From the NCBI GenBank assembly GCA_944372725.1, contig CALWAA010000005.1, forward strand, positions 1 through 16,141: 16,141 bases of DNA, written 5' to 3'. This document shows, in pieces, positions 1 through 6,289 of the stretch. The position numbers and the translations under genes were made by a program. Every line of letters begins with the position of its first letter. The first letter of the stretch is position 1. The DNA comes from an uncultured Bacilli bacterium (lineage in GTDB: Bacteria; Bacillota_I; Bacilli_A; RF39; UBA660). The notes under the pieces are model-generated. The model was given only the letters and a program-made list of their open reading frames with translations. It did no database searches and was not told where the DNA came from.

Positions 1-309
1 CTGGGAACAAAATCTAGTGAATATGTTTTTATTAGTTCAAGACATACCAAAATAACTAGACAAGCCTTTTTTAAATACATAAAAAATTTATGCCAAGAAA
101 AGGGGATAAAAAAGAATATTAGTCCTCATATTCTTAGACATTCTTTTGCTACTCATTTACTTAATAATGGTGCAGACTTAAGAGTAGTACAAGAACTTCT
201 TGGCCATAGTGATATTTCAACTACCCAAATATATACTCATTTATCCAATGAAAAACTAGAGCAAGAATACGAGCATCATCCTTTATTGCATGAAAAAAGC
301 CACCATTAA
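1..309 (+). CDS. xerD: XerD-like tyrosine recombinase, C-terminal part (5' end outside window)
   Basis: The reading frame is open from base 1 and gives 102 residues before TAA. It holds the catalytic end of a tyrosine recombinase: the H-x-L-R-H box (HILRH, residues 43-47 of the visible part), LGH at 67-69 and the nucleophile tyrosine in QIYTH at residue 78. Xer proteins are about 290-300 residues, so roughly the last third is visible. XerC/XerD proteins resolve chromosome dimers at dif sites. The short C-terminal tail and the STTQIYTH motif fit XerD/XerC better than a phage integrase, but integron or phage relatives cannot be excluded without the N-terminal part. A terminator hairpin overlaps the stop codon. 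Confidence 0.85.
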   Translation: MGTKSSEYVFISSRHTKITRQAFFKYIKNLCQEKGIKKNISPHILRHSFATHLLNNGADLRVVQELLGHSDISTTQIYTHLSNEKLEQEYEHHPLLHEKSHH

Positions 310-321
310 GTCGTGGCTTTT
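295..321. terminator. Bidirectional rho-independent terminator between xerD and the microprotein gene
   Basis: A perfect 9-bp stem (AAAAGCCAC / GTGGCTTTT) has a 9-nt loop that contains the xerD stop codon. On the plus strand it ends in a T-run (318-321). On the minus strand it is followed by six Ts (293-298), so it can end both the recombinase and the convergent microprotein transcript, whose stop lies 5 bases away. Confidence 0.8.
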
Positions 322-325
322 ATAA

Positions 326-454
326 TTAGCGAGCTTCTCTATTAGCTTTAGAACTTCTTTCGCTTTTTTCGCTTCTTGAATTTCTAGATTCACTTCTAGA
401 ATTTCTACAATTCTTATTATTTCTAGAGTTTTTATTTTCTCTATTATTTTTCAT
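326..454 (-). CDS. 42-residue Asn/Arg/Ser/Lys/Glu-rich microprotein of unknown function
   Basis: ATG at 454 is preceded, after 8 bases, by GGGAGG (463-468), one of the best Shine-Dalgarno sequences in the window. The frame runs 42 codons to TAA at 326. By my count the protein has 10 Asn, 9 Arg, 9 Ser, 5 Lys and 5 Glu, plus Met, one Cys (residue 16) and two Ala. It has no aliphatic or aromatic residues apart from these, so it should be disordered, with a net charge of about +9. The middle is a degenerate NSRSE-like repeat. It lies convergent to xerD with a shared terminator and divergent to the zinc transporter gene. I do not recognise a named family. RNA or ribosome binding is possible from the charge, but that is speculation. 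The strong ribosome binding site and clean terminator argue that it is real. Confidence 0.65.
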   Translation of the reverse strand: MKNNRENKNSRNNKNCRNSRSESRNSRSEKSERSSKANREAR

Positions 455-503
455 GTTCTTTACCTCCCACTATTATTATGGATTAATTATGAAGAACAAT
501 TCA

Positions 504-509
504 TATAAT
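504..509 (+). promoter_or_regulatory. Probable -10 box of the zupT promoter
   Basis: A perfect TATAAT ends 14 bases before the ATG at 524. No good -35 hexamer is present at 16-18 bp spacing (GATTAA is the best). The box lies in the 17-mer ATATAATTTAATGGTGA (503-519), which occurs again upstream of the SpoIIM-like gene. The imperfect inverted pair AATTATGAA / TTCATATAATT (484-511) overlaps the box and could be an operator. Confidence 0.45.
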
Positions 510-523
510 TTAATGGTGATGTT

Positions 524-1276
524 ATGGAAATAATTGGTGCTTTACTAGTTTCTACCATTGCAGGATTATCGACTATGTTTGGCGCTTTAGTCATATTTTT
601 TAAATTTAAAGAGCAAAATATCAATAAATTTATTACAGCATCACTATCTTTTTCTCTTGCAATTATGATAGGTATTAGTATTACTGATTTAATACCAGAA
701 TCGAGTTATATCTTATTATCTAACTATGGAATAGGAAAGGGGATACTAGCATCTTTACTTGCTTTTATAATTGGTATTATATTAGTAAAATATCTCCATA
801 AATTAATGGATAAAACAGAAGCAACAAATGACTTATATAAATTAGGTATTCTAAACATGTTAGCATTAATTCTCCATAATTTTCCTGAAGGAATAGCAAC
901 ATTCATGAGTTCTTATAAAGATATCGAACTAGGTTTTAAGTTAGGACTTGCTATAGCTTTTCATAACATTCCGGAAGGGATTTCTATTGCTGTTCCCATT
1001 TATTATGCTACAAAATCAAAAAAGAATGCTCTTTTTAAAACATTCTTATCAGGAATTGCAGAACCAATTGGGGCTATATTAGCATTTATATTCTTAAGCA
1101 AATATATAACTGATGAACTAATTAGTATTATTCTTCTATTAGTTGGAGGCATTATGATTACTTTAGCAATAGAAGTAATACTACCTAAAGCAAAGAAATA
1201 TAATCTTAATAAATTTCTATATCTAGGCTTATTAATAGGAATAATTTTAATATTAATTAATTATTTTTGCTTTTAA
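524..1276 (+). CDS. zupT: ZIP-family divalent metal transporter (ZupT-like)
   Basis: This 250-residue membrane protein is expected to import zinc and possibly iron or manganese into the cytoplasm. It has both metal-site signatures of the ZIP family: HNFPEG (residues 118-123) in TM4 and HNIPEG (147-152) in TM5. A GIAEPIGA segment (177-184) follows in TM6. About eight hydrophobic spans are visible, matching the family topology, and the length is typical of ZupT. ATG 524 is supported by GGTGAT four to five bases upstream, which is complementary to the 3' end of 16S rRNA. The gene stands alone, divergent to the microprotein gene. Its 3' end overlaps by 20 bases the decayed gene on the other strand. 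A Fur/Zur-like site is not evident. Metal specificity cannot be read from sequence. Confidence 0.92.
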   Translation: MEIIGALLVSTIAGLSTMFGALVIFFKFKEQNINKFITASLSFSLAIMIGISITDLIPESSYILLSNYGIGKGILASLLAFIIGIILVKYLHKLMDKTEATNDLYKLGILNMLALILHNFPEGIATFMSSYKDIELGFKLGLAIAFHNIPEGISIAVPIYYATKSKKNALFKTFLSGIAEPIGAILAFIFLSKYITDELISIILLLVGGIMITLAIEVILPKAKKYNLNKFLYLGLLIGIILILINYFCF

Positions 1277-2307
1277 ATTTTAAATTTTTAATCCAATCAA
1301 AAATTATAGGAATGATAATTACAGTTGCAATTAATTCAAATATATCCTTTATTTTTGTTCCAATAATTTCAACATTTATTACTATAAATATATAAGTAAA
1401 AAGTAAAGCAAAAATTAGAGAAAAAAGAAGAATTCTTATAGTATATTGATTTCTATTAGCATACATTTTTAAGCAAAATTTACAAAAACGTTTAATTAAA
1501 TTTTTAATACCTCTTTTAAGTTTAATTAAAATTGTAGCCAAAATATCTATACAATAAAGAACTGGCACAAAAATAAAATAAATTATCTTTTTTATTAGAG
1601 TCTAATTTAGGGGTTACAAACAATAAGTCATAAACTTGTTTATTACGATTCAATTCAAAATTAATGTTAATATTTCTAAAAATCAGAATAGAATATAGGC
1701 AATGTATAAGTAAAACAATACTTAACATCAAAGAATATATATATAAAACAATTAATAATATCAGATAAATTAAAGTAAAGCAAATAAATATAGCACTTCC
1801 ATTATTAAAAGTAGAAAAAATATATGAAGTTATATCTGAATACGAAAATAATCCAAAAAATGAAAAATAAAAGCCTAATGAACCTAAATAATAAAATTCA
1901 TCATCCTCTGAAAGGGGAGGAGAGGAATTAATATGAGATGCAATCTTCCAAAAGCAAAAGATAAAACACAAAAAGGATATTATAAATAAAGCAAACTCAT
2001 AAAAAAATATAAAAATTAAAATAATGAAAATAGATGCCCAAAAAAATAAGCAAAAATCTTATATAGTACATCATTATTTTTCCAACTTATATCATGGTAA
2101 TCTTTTTTTGATAAAATCAATCACTACAAAGCTAAACAACAAATACGCTAACATACAAAACACCACACTTAAATAAAGATATTTATTATTATAATATATT
2201 TAAACATATATTTCAAATTTATTTCCGAGAACAAAGTTAACATAATATATATTTAGCGAACTAAAAATAATCAAAAAAATTATGACAAATTCTTTAAAAA
2301 TTCTCAT
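1257..2307 (-). pseudogene. Frameshifted multi-span membrane protein gene (decaying)
   Basis: The minus strand carries one apparent membrane protein broken into five frames. An ATG at 2307 starts MRIFKEFVIIF and stops at 2200. A second frame runs from about 2199 to TGA at 2092. A third covers about 2096-2016. A fourth is open from 2058 to 1522 (its first ATG is at 1971). A fifth is open from 1601 to 1257. Joined end to end they give roughly 340 residues with at least six hydrophobic spans. The last two frames share the stretch around 1570-1590, where an A/T homopolymer tract is the likely frameshift site. No frame has a good Shine-Dalgarno sequence at an internal start. I recognise no family. 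Sequencing error is possible, but every other gene in the window is intact. Confidence 0.6.
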
Positions 2308-2540
2308 GTTTTATTACTTAGTTATTTGTAAACAACTTATTAAACTTTCGTTTAGACATAATTAATTCTTGTACAACATAAATTTACAACTTAAAATTTT
2401 TATAAAGTTTAAAAACTATTTTTTAAATTAAAATGATATTAACTTGTAACCTTATTTTATAAATTAAAAAAGGTTATAAAATACGCGTGTATATCATTAT
2501 TTATAATATTAAATAAGGTTATATATAATATAAATTAAAA
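2308..2540. other. AT-rich non-coding stretch with an inverted and direct repeat
   Basis: No supported gene is seen here. It contains an 11-bp perfect inverted repeat, TAACCTTATTT (2447-2457) and AAATAAGGTTA (2511-2521), separated by 53 bases. AAGGTTATA occurs twice in direct orientation (2470-2478 and 2515-2523). This could be a binding region or only chance in very AT-rich DNA. Confidence 0.35.
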
Positions 2541-2567
2541 AGAACTCTTATAATAAATAAAAGTTCT
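2541..2567 (-). terminator. Terminator of the HTH/Cys-rich operon
   Basis: On the minus strand AGAACTTTTAT pairs with ATAAGAGTTCT (11 bp with one G-U pair, 5-nt loop), followed by TTTTTAA. The first arm overlaps the stop codon of the gene at 2566. Confidence 0.8.
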
Positions 2568-3369
2568 ATTTTAAATTACTAGAGTACCAATAATAATTTC
2601 CATTATCGTCAGCTTTAAAAGTATGTTCATATAAAGCACCATATTCTTTTACAAATTCAGCATCAATCTCTATATTTCCATTATCTTCAAGTTTAGAAGA
2701 GCAGGCGCTTATTTCTTCATCAAAATTATTTGAAGAGTAACACTTGTTACCAGAAACTTTTAAATAATAATCAGAAATAACGATATCACCATTCATTTTT
2801 TCAATAGCACTATCCATTAAACGATAAATGGTAGCTTCAGGAGTTAAGGATTGTACAAACGTCTCGGCTTCTCCGCAATAATAATTATCTCCATCTAAAT
2901 AACATGCAACATTACTACTAATATAAAATTCTTTCTCGCTTGGTAAATCTTTTCCATAAACTTTATTATAAATGCTACTTAAATCGTTTTTAGAGATAAC
3001 TTCATAATTACAGAAGTCTTCCCCTTCGCTAGCAACAAGTCTAGTCCCCTCGCCTATTTCACAAATTGCAATATCATTATCATTAGTTGTTGTAACATCA
3101 TGTGTCTTGCTTGTTTTATTATCATCATCTAATTCATAATAAGCTATACACATTTTATTACCATTAGAAATGGTTTCATAAGTAACTTCATCACCACTAT
3201 ATTGATTTAGTCCGCCACAATGATTTATATCAACTTCGCCTAAATAGGAGTATAAGTTCTTTACTTCCTCGCTATTTAAATCTAAATGTTTATCTCCAAG
3301 TAATACTACTAATAGAATTACAACAACAATAACGATAATACCAAGAGCAAATACTACTTTTTTCTTCAT
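2566..3369 (-). CDS. Membrane-anchored extracytoplasmic protein with eight cysteines, unknown function
   Basis: The 267-residue product starts MKKK, followed by one strong hydrophobic helix (about residues 5-24) and an acidic hydrophilic domain, so it should be anchored with the domain outside the cell. There is no lipobox cysteine after the helix. The outer domain has cysteines at 51, 74, 103, 120, 156, 165, 210 and 223. An even number in an exported protein suggests disulfides, which is uncommon in low-GC Gram-positives. It is rich in Asp, Asn, Tyr and Ser. Its ATG (3369) overlaps the upstream regulator's stop as TAATG, so translation is probably coupled and the two are one operon ended by the hairpin at 2541. 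I recognise no named domain. A sensor, envelope-stress target or anti-sigma-like role is conceivable but not shown. Confidence 0.8.
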   Translation of the reverse strand: MKKKVVFALGIIVIVVVILLVVLLGDKHLDLNSEEVKNLYSYLGEVDINHCGGLNQYSGDEVTYETISNGNKMCIAYYELDDDNKTSKTHDVTTTNDNDIAICEIGEGTRLVASEGEDFCNYEVISKNDLSSIYNKVYGKDLPSEKEFYISSNVACYLDGDNYYCGEAETFVQSLTPEATIYRLMDSAIEKMNGDIVISDYYLKVSGNKCYSSNNFDEEISACSSKLEDNGNIEIDAEFVKEYGALYEHTFKADDNGNYYWYSSNLK

Positions 3370-4145
3370 TATACTTTTCTCGTTTCTATCTCCGCAATTT
3401 TCTCTAATACTTCTGCTGCATTAGCTTCTGTCATTTGGTCATATCCAAGTTCTCTTAAAGCTTGAATTTTTATGGTATTCAGTTGTTGAGTTCTACTTAA
3501 TTTTTCTTCATTTTTTTGTTCTATTTCTTGAACAAAACGTTTATGACTTTCTTTTAATTTACTTCTACTTGCTCCCCCATTGTTATATAAAGTTAAAGCA
3601 GAATATAAAATACCTTCAAAAATAAATTGTTTATCTTCATTAAAAGCATATTCATCTGGACTGATAAATCCAGTTGTTTTAGACATATAACCAAGAATAT
3701 ATTTAATTTCTGGTACATTATCAATAGATTGTAACATATGATATAGATAACTTATAACATGATAGTTTTCTTCTTTTTTATTTTCATCTAAAAGTTTTTC
3801 TTTTAAAAGATAATTAATATCTGCAAGCAAAGTTTGACTTTCTTTATCTAATCCTTTCATATCAAAATAATTATCCATATCACTGGTATTTTTTACACCT
3901 TGATTAAGTCTATTTTCTACAGCCATTAAATAATCTGTTGTAATTTTAATACCTTTAATTCCGTCTTCACTACCATCTTCAATATCAAGTAATTTAAGTA
4001 GTAATATTTTCTTTTCTTTTGGCCATTTATTTAAATCATCTAACTCTAAATAATTATAAACCATTTGTCTTGAAACATTTAAATATTTAGCAAGTCTTAC
4101 TTTAGAAATACCTAATTCCTGTAATAATTCATTTAAACTATTCAT
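3369..4145 (-). CDS. HTH transcriptional regulator (XRE-like N-terminus), 258 residues
   Basis: Residues 6-35 form a helix-turn-helix of XRE/lambda-repressor type: LLQELGISKVRLAKYL, then NVSRQMVYNYL, with the recognition helix at about 25-33. The remaining 200 residues are mostly helical, with a Lys/Glu/Gln-rich coiled-coil-like stretch at 196-225, and match no effector domain I know. The ATG at 4145 follows AAGGAG at 8 bases. A strong promoter and a palindrome overlapping its -35 box lie directly upstream, so autoregulation is likely. The gene is coupled by TAATG to the membrane-anchored cysteine-rich protein, which suggests the pair works together, perhaps as regulator and envelope sensor or target. 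That link is an inference. Confidence 0.75.
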   Translation of the reverse strand: MNSLNELLQELGISKVRLAKYLNVSRQMVYNYLELDDLNKWPKEKKILLLKLLDIEDGSEDGIKGIKITTDYLMAVENRLNQGVKNTSDMDNYFDMKGLDKESQTLLADINYLLKEKLLDENKKEENYHVISYLYHMLQSIDNVPEIKYILGYMSKTTGFISPDEYAFNEDKQFIFEGILYSALTLYNNGGASRSKLKESHKRFVQEIEQKNEEKLSRTQQLNTIKIQALRELGYDQMTEANAAEVLEKIAEIETRKV

Positions 4146-4174
4146 AACAATTCTCCTTTTTACTTTACACTCTA

Positions 4175-4204
4175 ATTATAAATTACTTAACACTTATCTG
4201 TCAA
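4175..4204 (-). promoter_or_regulatory. Sigma-A-type promoter of the HTH operon
   Basis: Reading the minus strand, consensus TTGACA (4204-4199) and TATAAT (4180-4175) are 18 bp apart. The ATG lies 29 bases beyond the -10 box. This is the strongest promoter match in the window. Confidence 0.85.
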
Positions 4205-4208
4205 GTAA
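4183..4208. promoter_or_regulatory. Palindromic operator candidate over the -35 box
   Basis: Ten-base arms TTACTTAACA (4183-4192) and TGTCAAGTAA (4199-4208) are inverted repeats with one mismatch and a 6-base spacer. They cover the -35 hexamer and most of the spacer, so a bound dimer would block RNA polymerase. The likely ligand is the HTH protein encoded immediately downstream. Confidence 0.55.
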
Positions 4209-4220
4209 ATGTTGAAAATA

Positions 4221-5324
4221 TTAAGATAAATACCAAAGCTTTTCGCCATTTTTATAAACGTCTTTAATAAAGCCACAGCCTAAACATTCATCACCATCAT
4301 AAAATACACAAGCTTGTCCAGGTGTCACACTTTTCGCCAAACTTGGATAAGAAAGTTTAATTTCTGTATCCGTAATACTTTCAACTTCAACTGGAATATC
4401 CTCACCTCGATAACGAAACTTTGCTTTTAATTTCTTTGGTAACTTACCTAAAAGATTAATATTATCTAATGTACAAGCATCACTGTATAAGTAATCACTA
4501 TCCCCAAAGGCTACATACAAAATGTTTTTAGAGACATTTTTACCACATACATAATGTCTTTCAGTATCGCCACTTAAACCAACATTTCTTCTTTGCCCAA
4601 TGGTGTAATTCATAAGTCCTGTATGTCTGCCTATGACTTTGCCGGTTTCAACATCTACAATATCGCCTGGATTTGGTTTTAAATAATTTTTAATAAACTC
4701 TTGATAATGACGTTCCCCAATAAAACATATGCCTGTTGAATCTTTCTTTTTGGCTACATTTAAACCAATATCCTCAGCAATTTCTCTTACTTCTGGTTTG
4801 GTGTATTCTCCAAGGGGAAATAAGACATTTTCTAATTGTTCTTTGGTAATATCTGCTAAAAAATAAGTTTGGTCTTTATTTAAATCTTTGGCTTTATATA
4901 ATCTCTCATCTTTTACTTTAGCATAATGTCCTGTTGCTATATAATCCGCCCCAAGTTTTACTGCTTCTTTTTTAAATAAATCAAATTTAATAAACTTATT
5001 ACATAACATATCTGGATTAGGGGTTCTCCCCTTTTTTAATTCTTCTAAAAAATAAGTAAATACATAATCCCAATATTCTTTAATAAAATCTACCCGATGA
5101 AGGGGAATACCTAATATATCACAAGCAACTTTGGCATCGTTATAATCTTGTTCCTGAGGGCAAATATTCTCTCCTAATGTCGGATTTCCTAAATAATCAT
5201 TATTTAAGGTAGCATCCCAATTACGCATAAAAAGCCCTTCTACCTGATACCCCTCTTGTTTTAAAAGATAAGCCGCCACTGCTGAGTCTACGCCACCACT
5301 AATTCCTACAATTACTTTTTTCAT
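4221..5324 (-). CDS. mnmA: tRNA-specific 2-thiouridylase MnmA (TrmU)
   Basis: MnmA adenylates U34 of Lys, Glu and Gln tRNAs and inserts sulfur received from a cysteine desulfurase, giving 2-thiouridine in the wobble position. The 367-residue product has the PP-loop SGGVDSA (residues 9-15), the catalytic cysteine in PDMLCNKFIKF (Cys108), the second active-site cysteine in STGICFIGER (Cys200), ATGHYAK (130-136) and the GRHTGLMNYTIGQRR block (232-246). Length is typical for the family. No cysteine desulfurase gene is adjacent, although iscS/nifS often is. The gene has its own extended -10 promoter and a weak ribosome site (TGATGTGATG). No terminator is visible after it, so some read-through into the HTH operon is possible. 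Confidence 0.97.
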   Translation of the reverse strand: MKKVIVGISGGVDSAVAAYLLKQEGYQVEGLFMRNWDATLNNDYLGNPTLGENICPQEQDYNDAKVACDILGIPLHRVDFIKEYWDYVFTYFLEELKKGRTPNPDMLCNKFIKFDLFKKEAVKLGADYIATGHYAKVKDERLYKAKDLNKDQTYFLADITKEQLENVLFPLGEYTKPEVREIAEDIGLNVAKKKDSTGICFIGERHYQEFIKNYLKPNPGDIVDVETGKVIGRHTGLMNYTIGQRRNVGLSGDTERHYVCGKNVSKNILYVAFGDSDYLYSDACTLDNINLLGKLPKKLKAKFRYRGEDIPVEVESITDTEIKLSYPSLAKSVTPGQACVFYDGDECLGCGFIKDVYKNGEKLWYLS

Positions 5325-5340
5325 ATTACATCACATCAAT

Positions 5341-5369
5341 ATTATATCACGAAGAAACTCTCTAGTAAA
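5341..5369 (-). promoter_or_regulatory. mnmA promoter with extended -10
   Basis: On the minus strand TTTACT (5369-5364) and TATAAT (5346-5341) are 17 bp apart, with TG one base before the -10 box (TGATATAAT). The -10 ends 16 bases before the ATG, so the leader would be only about 10 bases. Confidence 0.7.
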
Positions 5370-5954
5370 TCAAAGGATATTAGTTAATTTTAATAAAATT
5401 CCGCTTCCTCCAAAATATAAAAAAATGTCATATAAAATAATACCTATACAACATATAGCAATTTCCAAATATTTTTTCTTAAAAGAAATTTGCATCACTT
5501 GCTCATGACTATCTTCTTTATTAAAAAATTTATTTTTTACAAGAAAATAAACTTTATTAAAAATAGCAAATAGGCAAATAAGAAAAAAGAGTTTAGTAAC
5601 AACATTATAAAGAATGCCAAATATAAGCCCGGTAAATCCAAAAACATGCATAAATATAAAAGATGAATAACTAATGCAAGCTACTTCAAAGATAAAATAA
5701 AAGAAAAATAAACCAATCCCAACCATAGAAAAAGAAGTGCTGATTAAAAAAAGTAACACTAAAATATGAATCATAATAAAATTAACATGATTATTTTGTA
5801 AACTAACATTGATATCTTGAATTTGTTTTATAAACTCTATACTATCTACTTTTAAATAAAGGAAAAAGCCCATCAAAATGCCTAAAAATAATATAAAAAG
5901 CAAAAATTTCAACTTTCTTTTATTAAATTTAATGCTTGTCCCTAAAAATTTCAT
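5370..5954 (-). CDS. SpoIIM-like multi-span membrane protein
   Basis: I chose ATG 5954 (194 residues) over the in-frame ATG at 5966. GGTGA lies five bases before 5954, the TATAAT box ends only three bases before 5966, and the same 17-mer precedes zupT. The protein has a basic N-terminus, a first helix (FLLFILFLGILMGFFLYL) and about four more hydrophobic spans. The region FGFTGLIFGILYNVVTKLFF and the charged linker before the last span align by eye with B. subtilis SpoIIM (GFKGFFFAFVSVMPQNL and following). SpoIIM belongs to the DMP peptidoglycan-remodelling complex used in engulfment, and relatives occur in non-sporulating bacteria. It stops with TGA. The assignment rests on weak similarity and topology. 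Confidence 0.5.
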   Translation of the reverse strand: MKFLGTSIKFNKRKLKFLLFILFLGILMGFFLYLKVDSIEFIKQIQDINVSLQNNHVNFIMIHILVLLFLISTSFSMVGIGLFFFYFIFEVACISYSSFIFMHVFGFTGLIFGILYNVVTKLFFLICLFAIFNKVYFLVKNKFFNKEDSHEQVMQISFKKKYLEIAICCIGIILYDIFLYFGGSGILLKLTNIL

Positions 5955-5969
5955 CTTATTCACCATTAA

Positions 5970-5975
5970 ATTATA
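5970..5975 (-). promoter_or_regulatory. Probable -10 box of the SpoIIM-like gene
   Basis: TATAAT on the minus strand lies within ATATAATTTAATGGTGA (5976-5960) and ends 15 bases before the chosen ATG. No clear -35 is present. It abuts the -35 candidate of the divergent microprotein gene. Confidence 0.45.
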
Positions 5976-6004
5976 TTGAAAAAAATCATAAAATATGATA
6001 AATT
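5976..6004 (+). promoter_or_regulatory. Candidate promoter of the 32-residue membrane microprotein
   Basis: TTGAAA (5976-5981) and TAAATT (5999-6004) are 17 bp apart, back to back with the promoter on the other strand. Confidence 0.4.
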
Positions 6005-6036
6005 ATTAATGGAATAAACAGAAATGGAGATTAAAT

Positions 6037-6135
6037 ATGAGTAAAAGAGCAAGAAAAATTTTTGCCTGGTGTATGTTAATAGCAATGATTGCTTCTGTTG
6101 CAGCAACAGTTATTTCATATGCTATTTATAGTTAA
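6037..6135 (+). CDS. 32-residue single-span membrane microprotein
   Basis: ATG at 6037 follows GGAGA (6026-6030) at six bases. The product begins with a basic segment (SKRARK), then one hydrophobic helix (about residues 8-30, including WCMLIAMIAS) and a short tail ending in YS. That layout gives an inner-membrane peptide with a cytoplasmic N-terminus. Architecture and length resemble small Firmicutes membrane proteins such as the DUF4044 or Prli42 (stressosome anchor) types, but I cannot assign it to either by eye. It is divergent to the SpoIIM-like gene and is followed within six bases by a long inverted repeat that probably ends its transcript. The good ribosome site and isolated position support a real gene. 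Confidence 0.65.
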   Translation: MSKRARKIFAWCMLIAMIASVAATVISYAIYS

Positions 6136-6140
6136 AAAAG

Positions 6141-6225
6141 GTAGTTCTGAAATTATTTAAATAATAACTAATTTTTTTGATATTTTATATTTTACAGGAG
6201 TGTGTAGGTTTCATTTCAGAACTAC
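6141..6225. repeat. 85-bp inverted-repeat element, likely bidirectional terminator or structured RNA
   Basis: A perfect 13-bp inverted repeat, GTAGTTCTGAAAT (6141-6153) and ATTTCAGAACTAC (6213-6225), encloses 59 AT-rich bases. The plus strand continues with ACTTTTATTTT, and the minus strand with CTTTTTT, so both directions look terminator-like. A second, mutually exclusive stem, GTGTAG (6202-6207) with CTACAC (6222-6227), directly precedes the plus-strand T-run. The left arm also overlaps a 14-bp palindrome (6152-6165). Confidence 0.55.
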
Positions 6226-6264
6226 ACTTTTATTTTAATATGAAGCTATCAAAAAGGCAAGAAA

Positions 6265-6289
6265 AAGCGTTCGACAAAATTCGACGCTT
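6265..6289 (-). terminator. Terminator of the murF-ampS-mutY-ddl operon
   Basis: On the minus strand AAGCGTCGA pairs with TCG-A-ACGCTT through one bulged base (9 pairs, loop about 6), followed by TTTTTC. It overlaps the ddl stop codon at 6288-6290. Confidence 0.75.

Noticed and set aside
2308..2540. tRNA, riboswitch or CRISPR in the non-coding stretch
   Set aside because: No cloverleaf, GC-rich conserved core or regularly spaced repeat is visible.
5370..5372. Possible Mycoplasma code (TGA as Trp)
   Set aside because: Trp is encoded by TGG in the conserved genes, and TGA ends the SpoIIM-like frame at the expected protein length.
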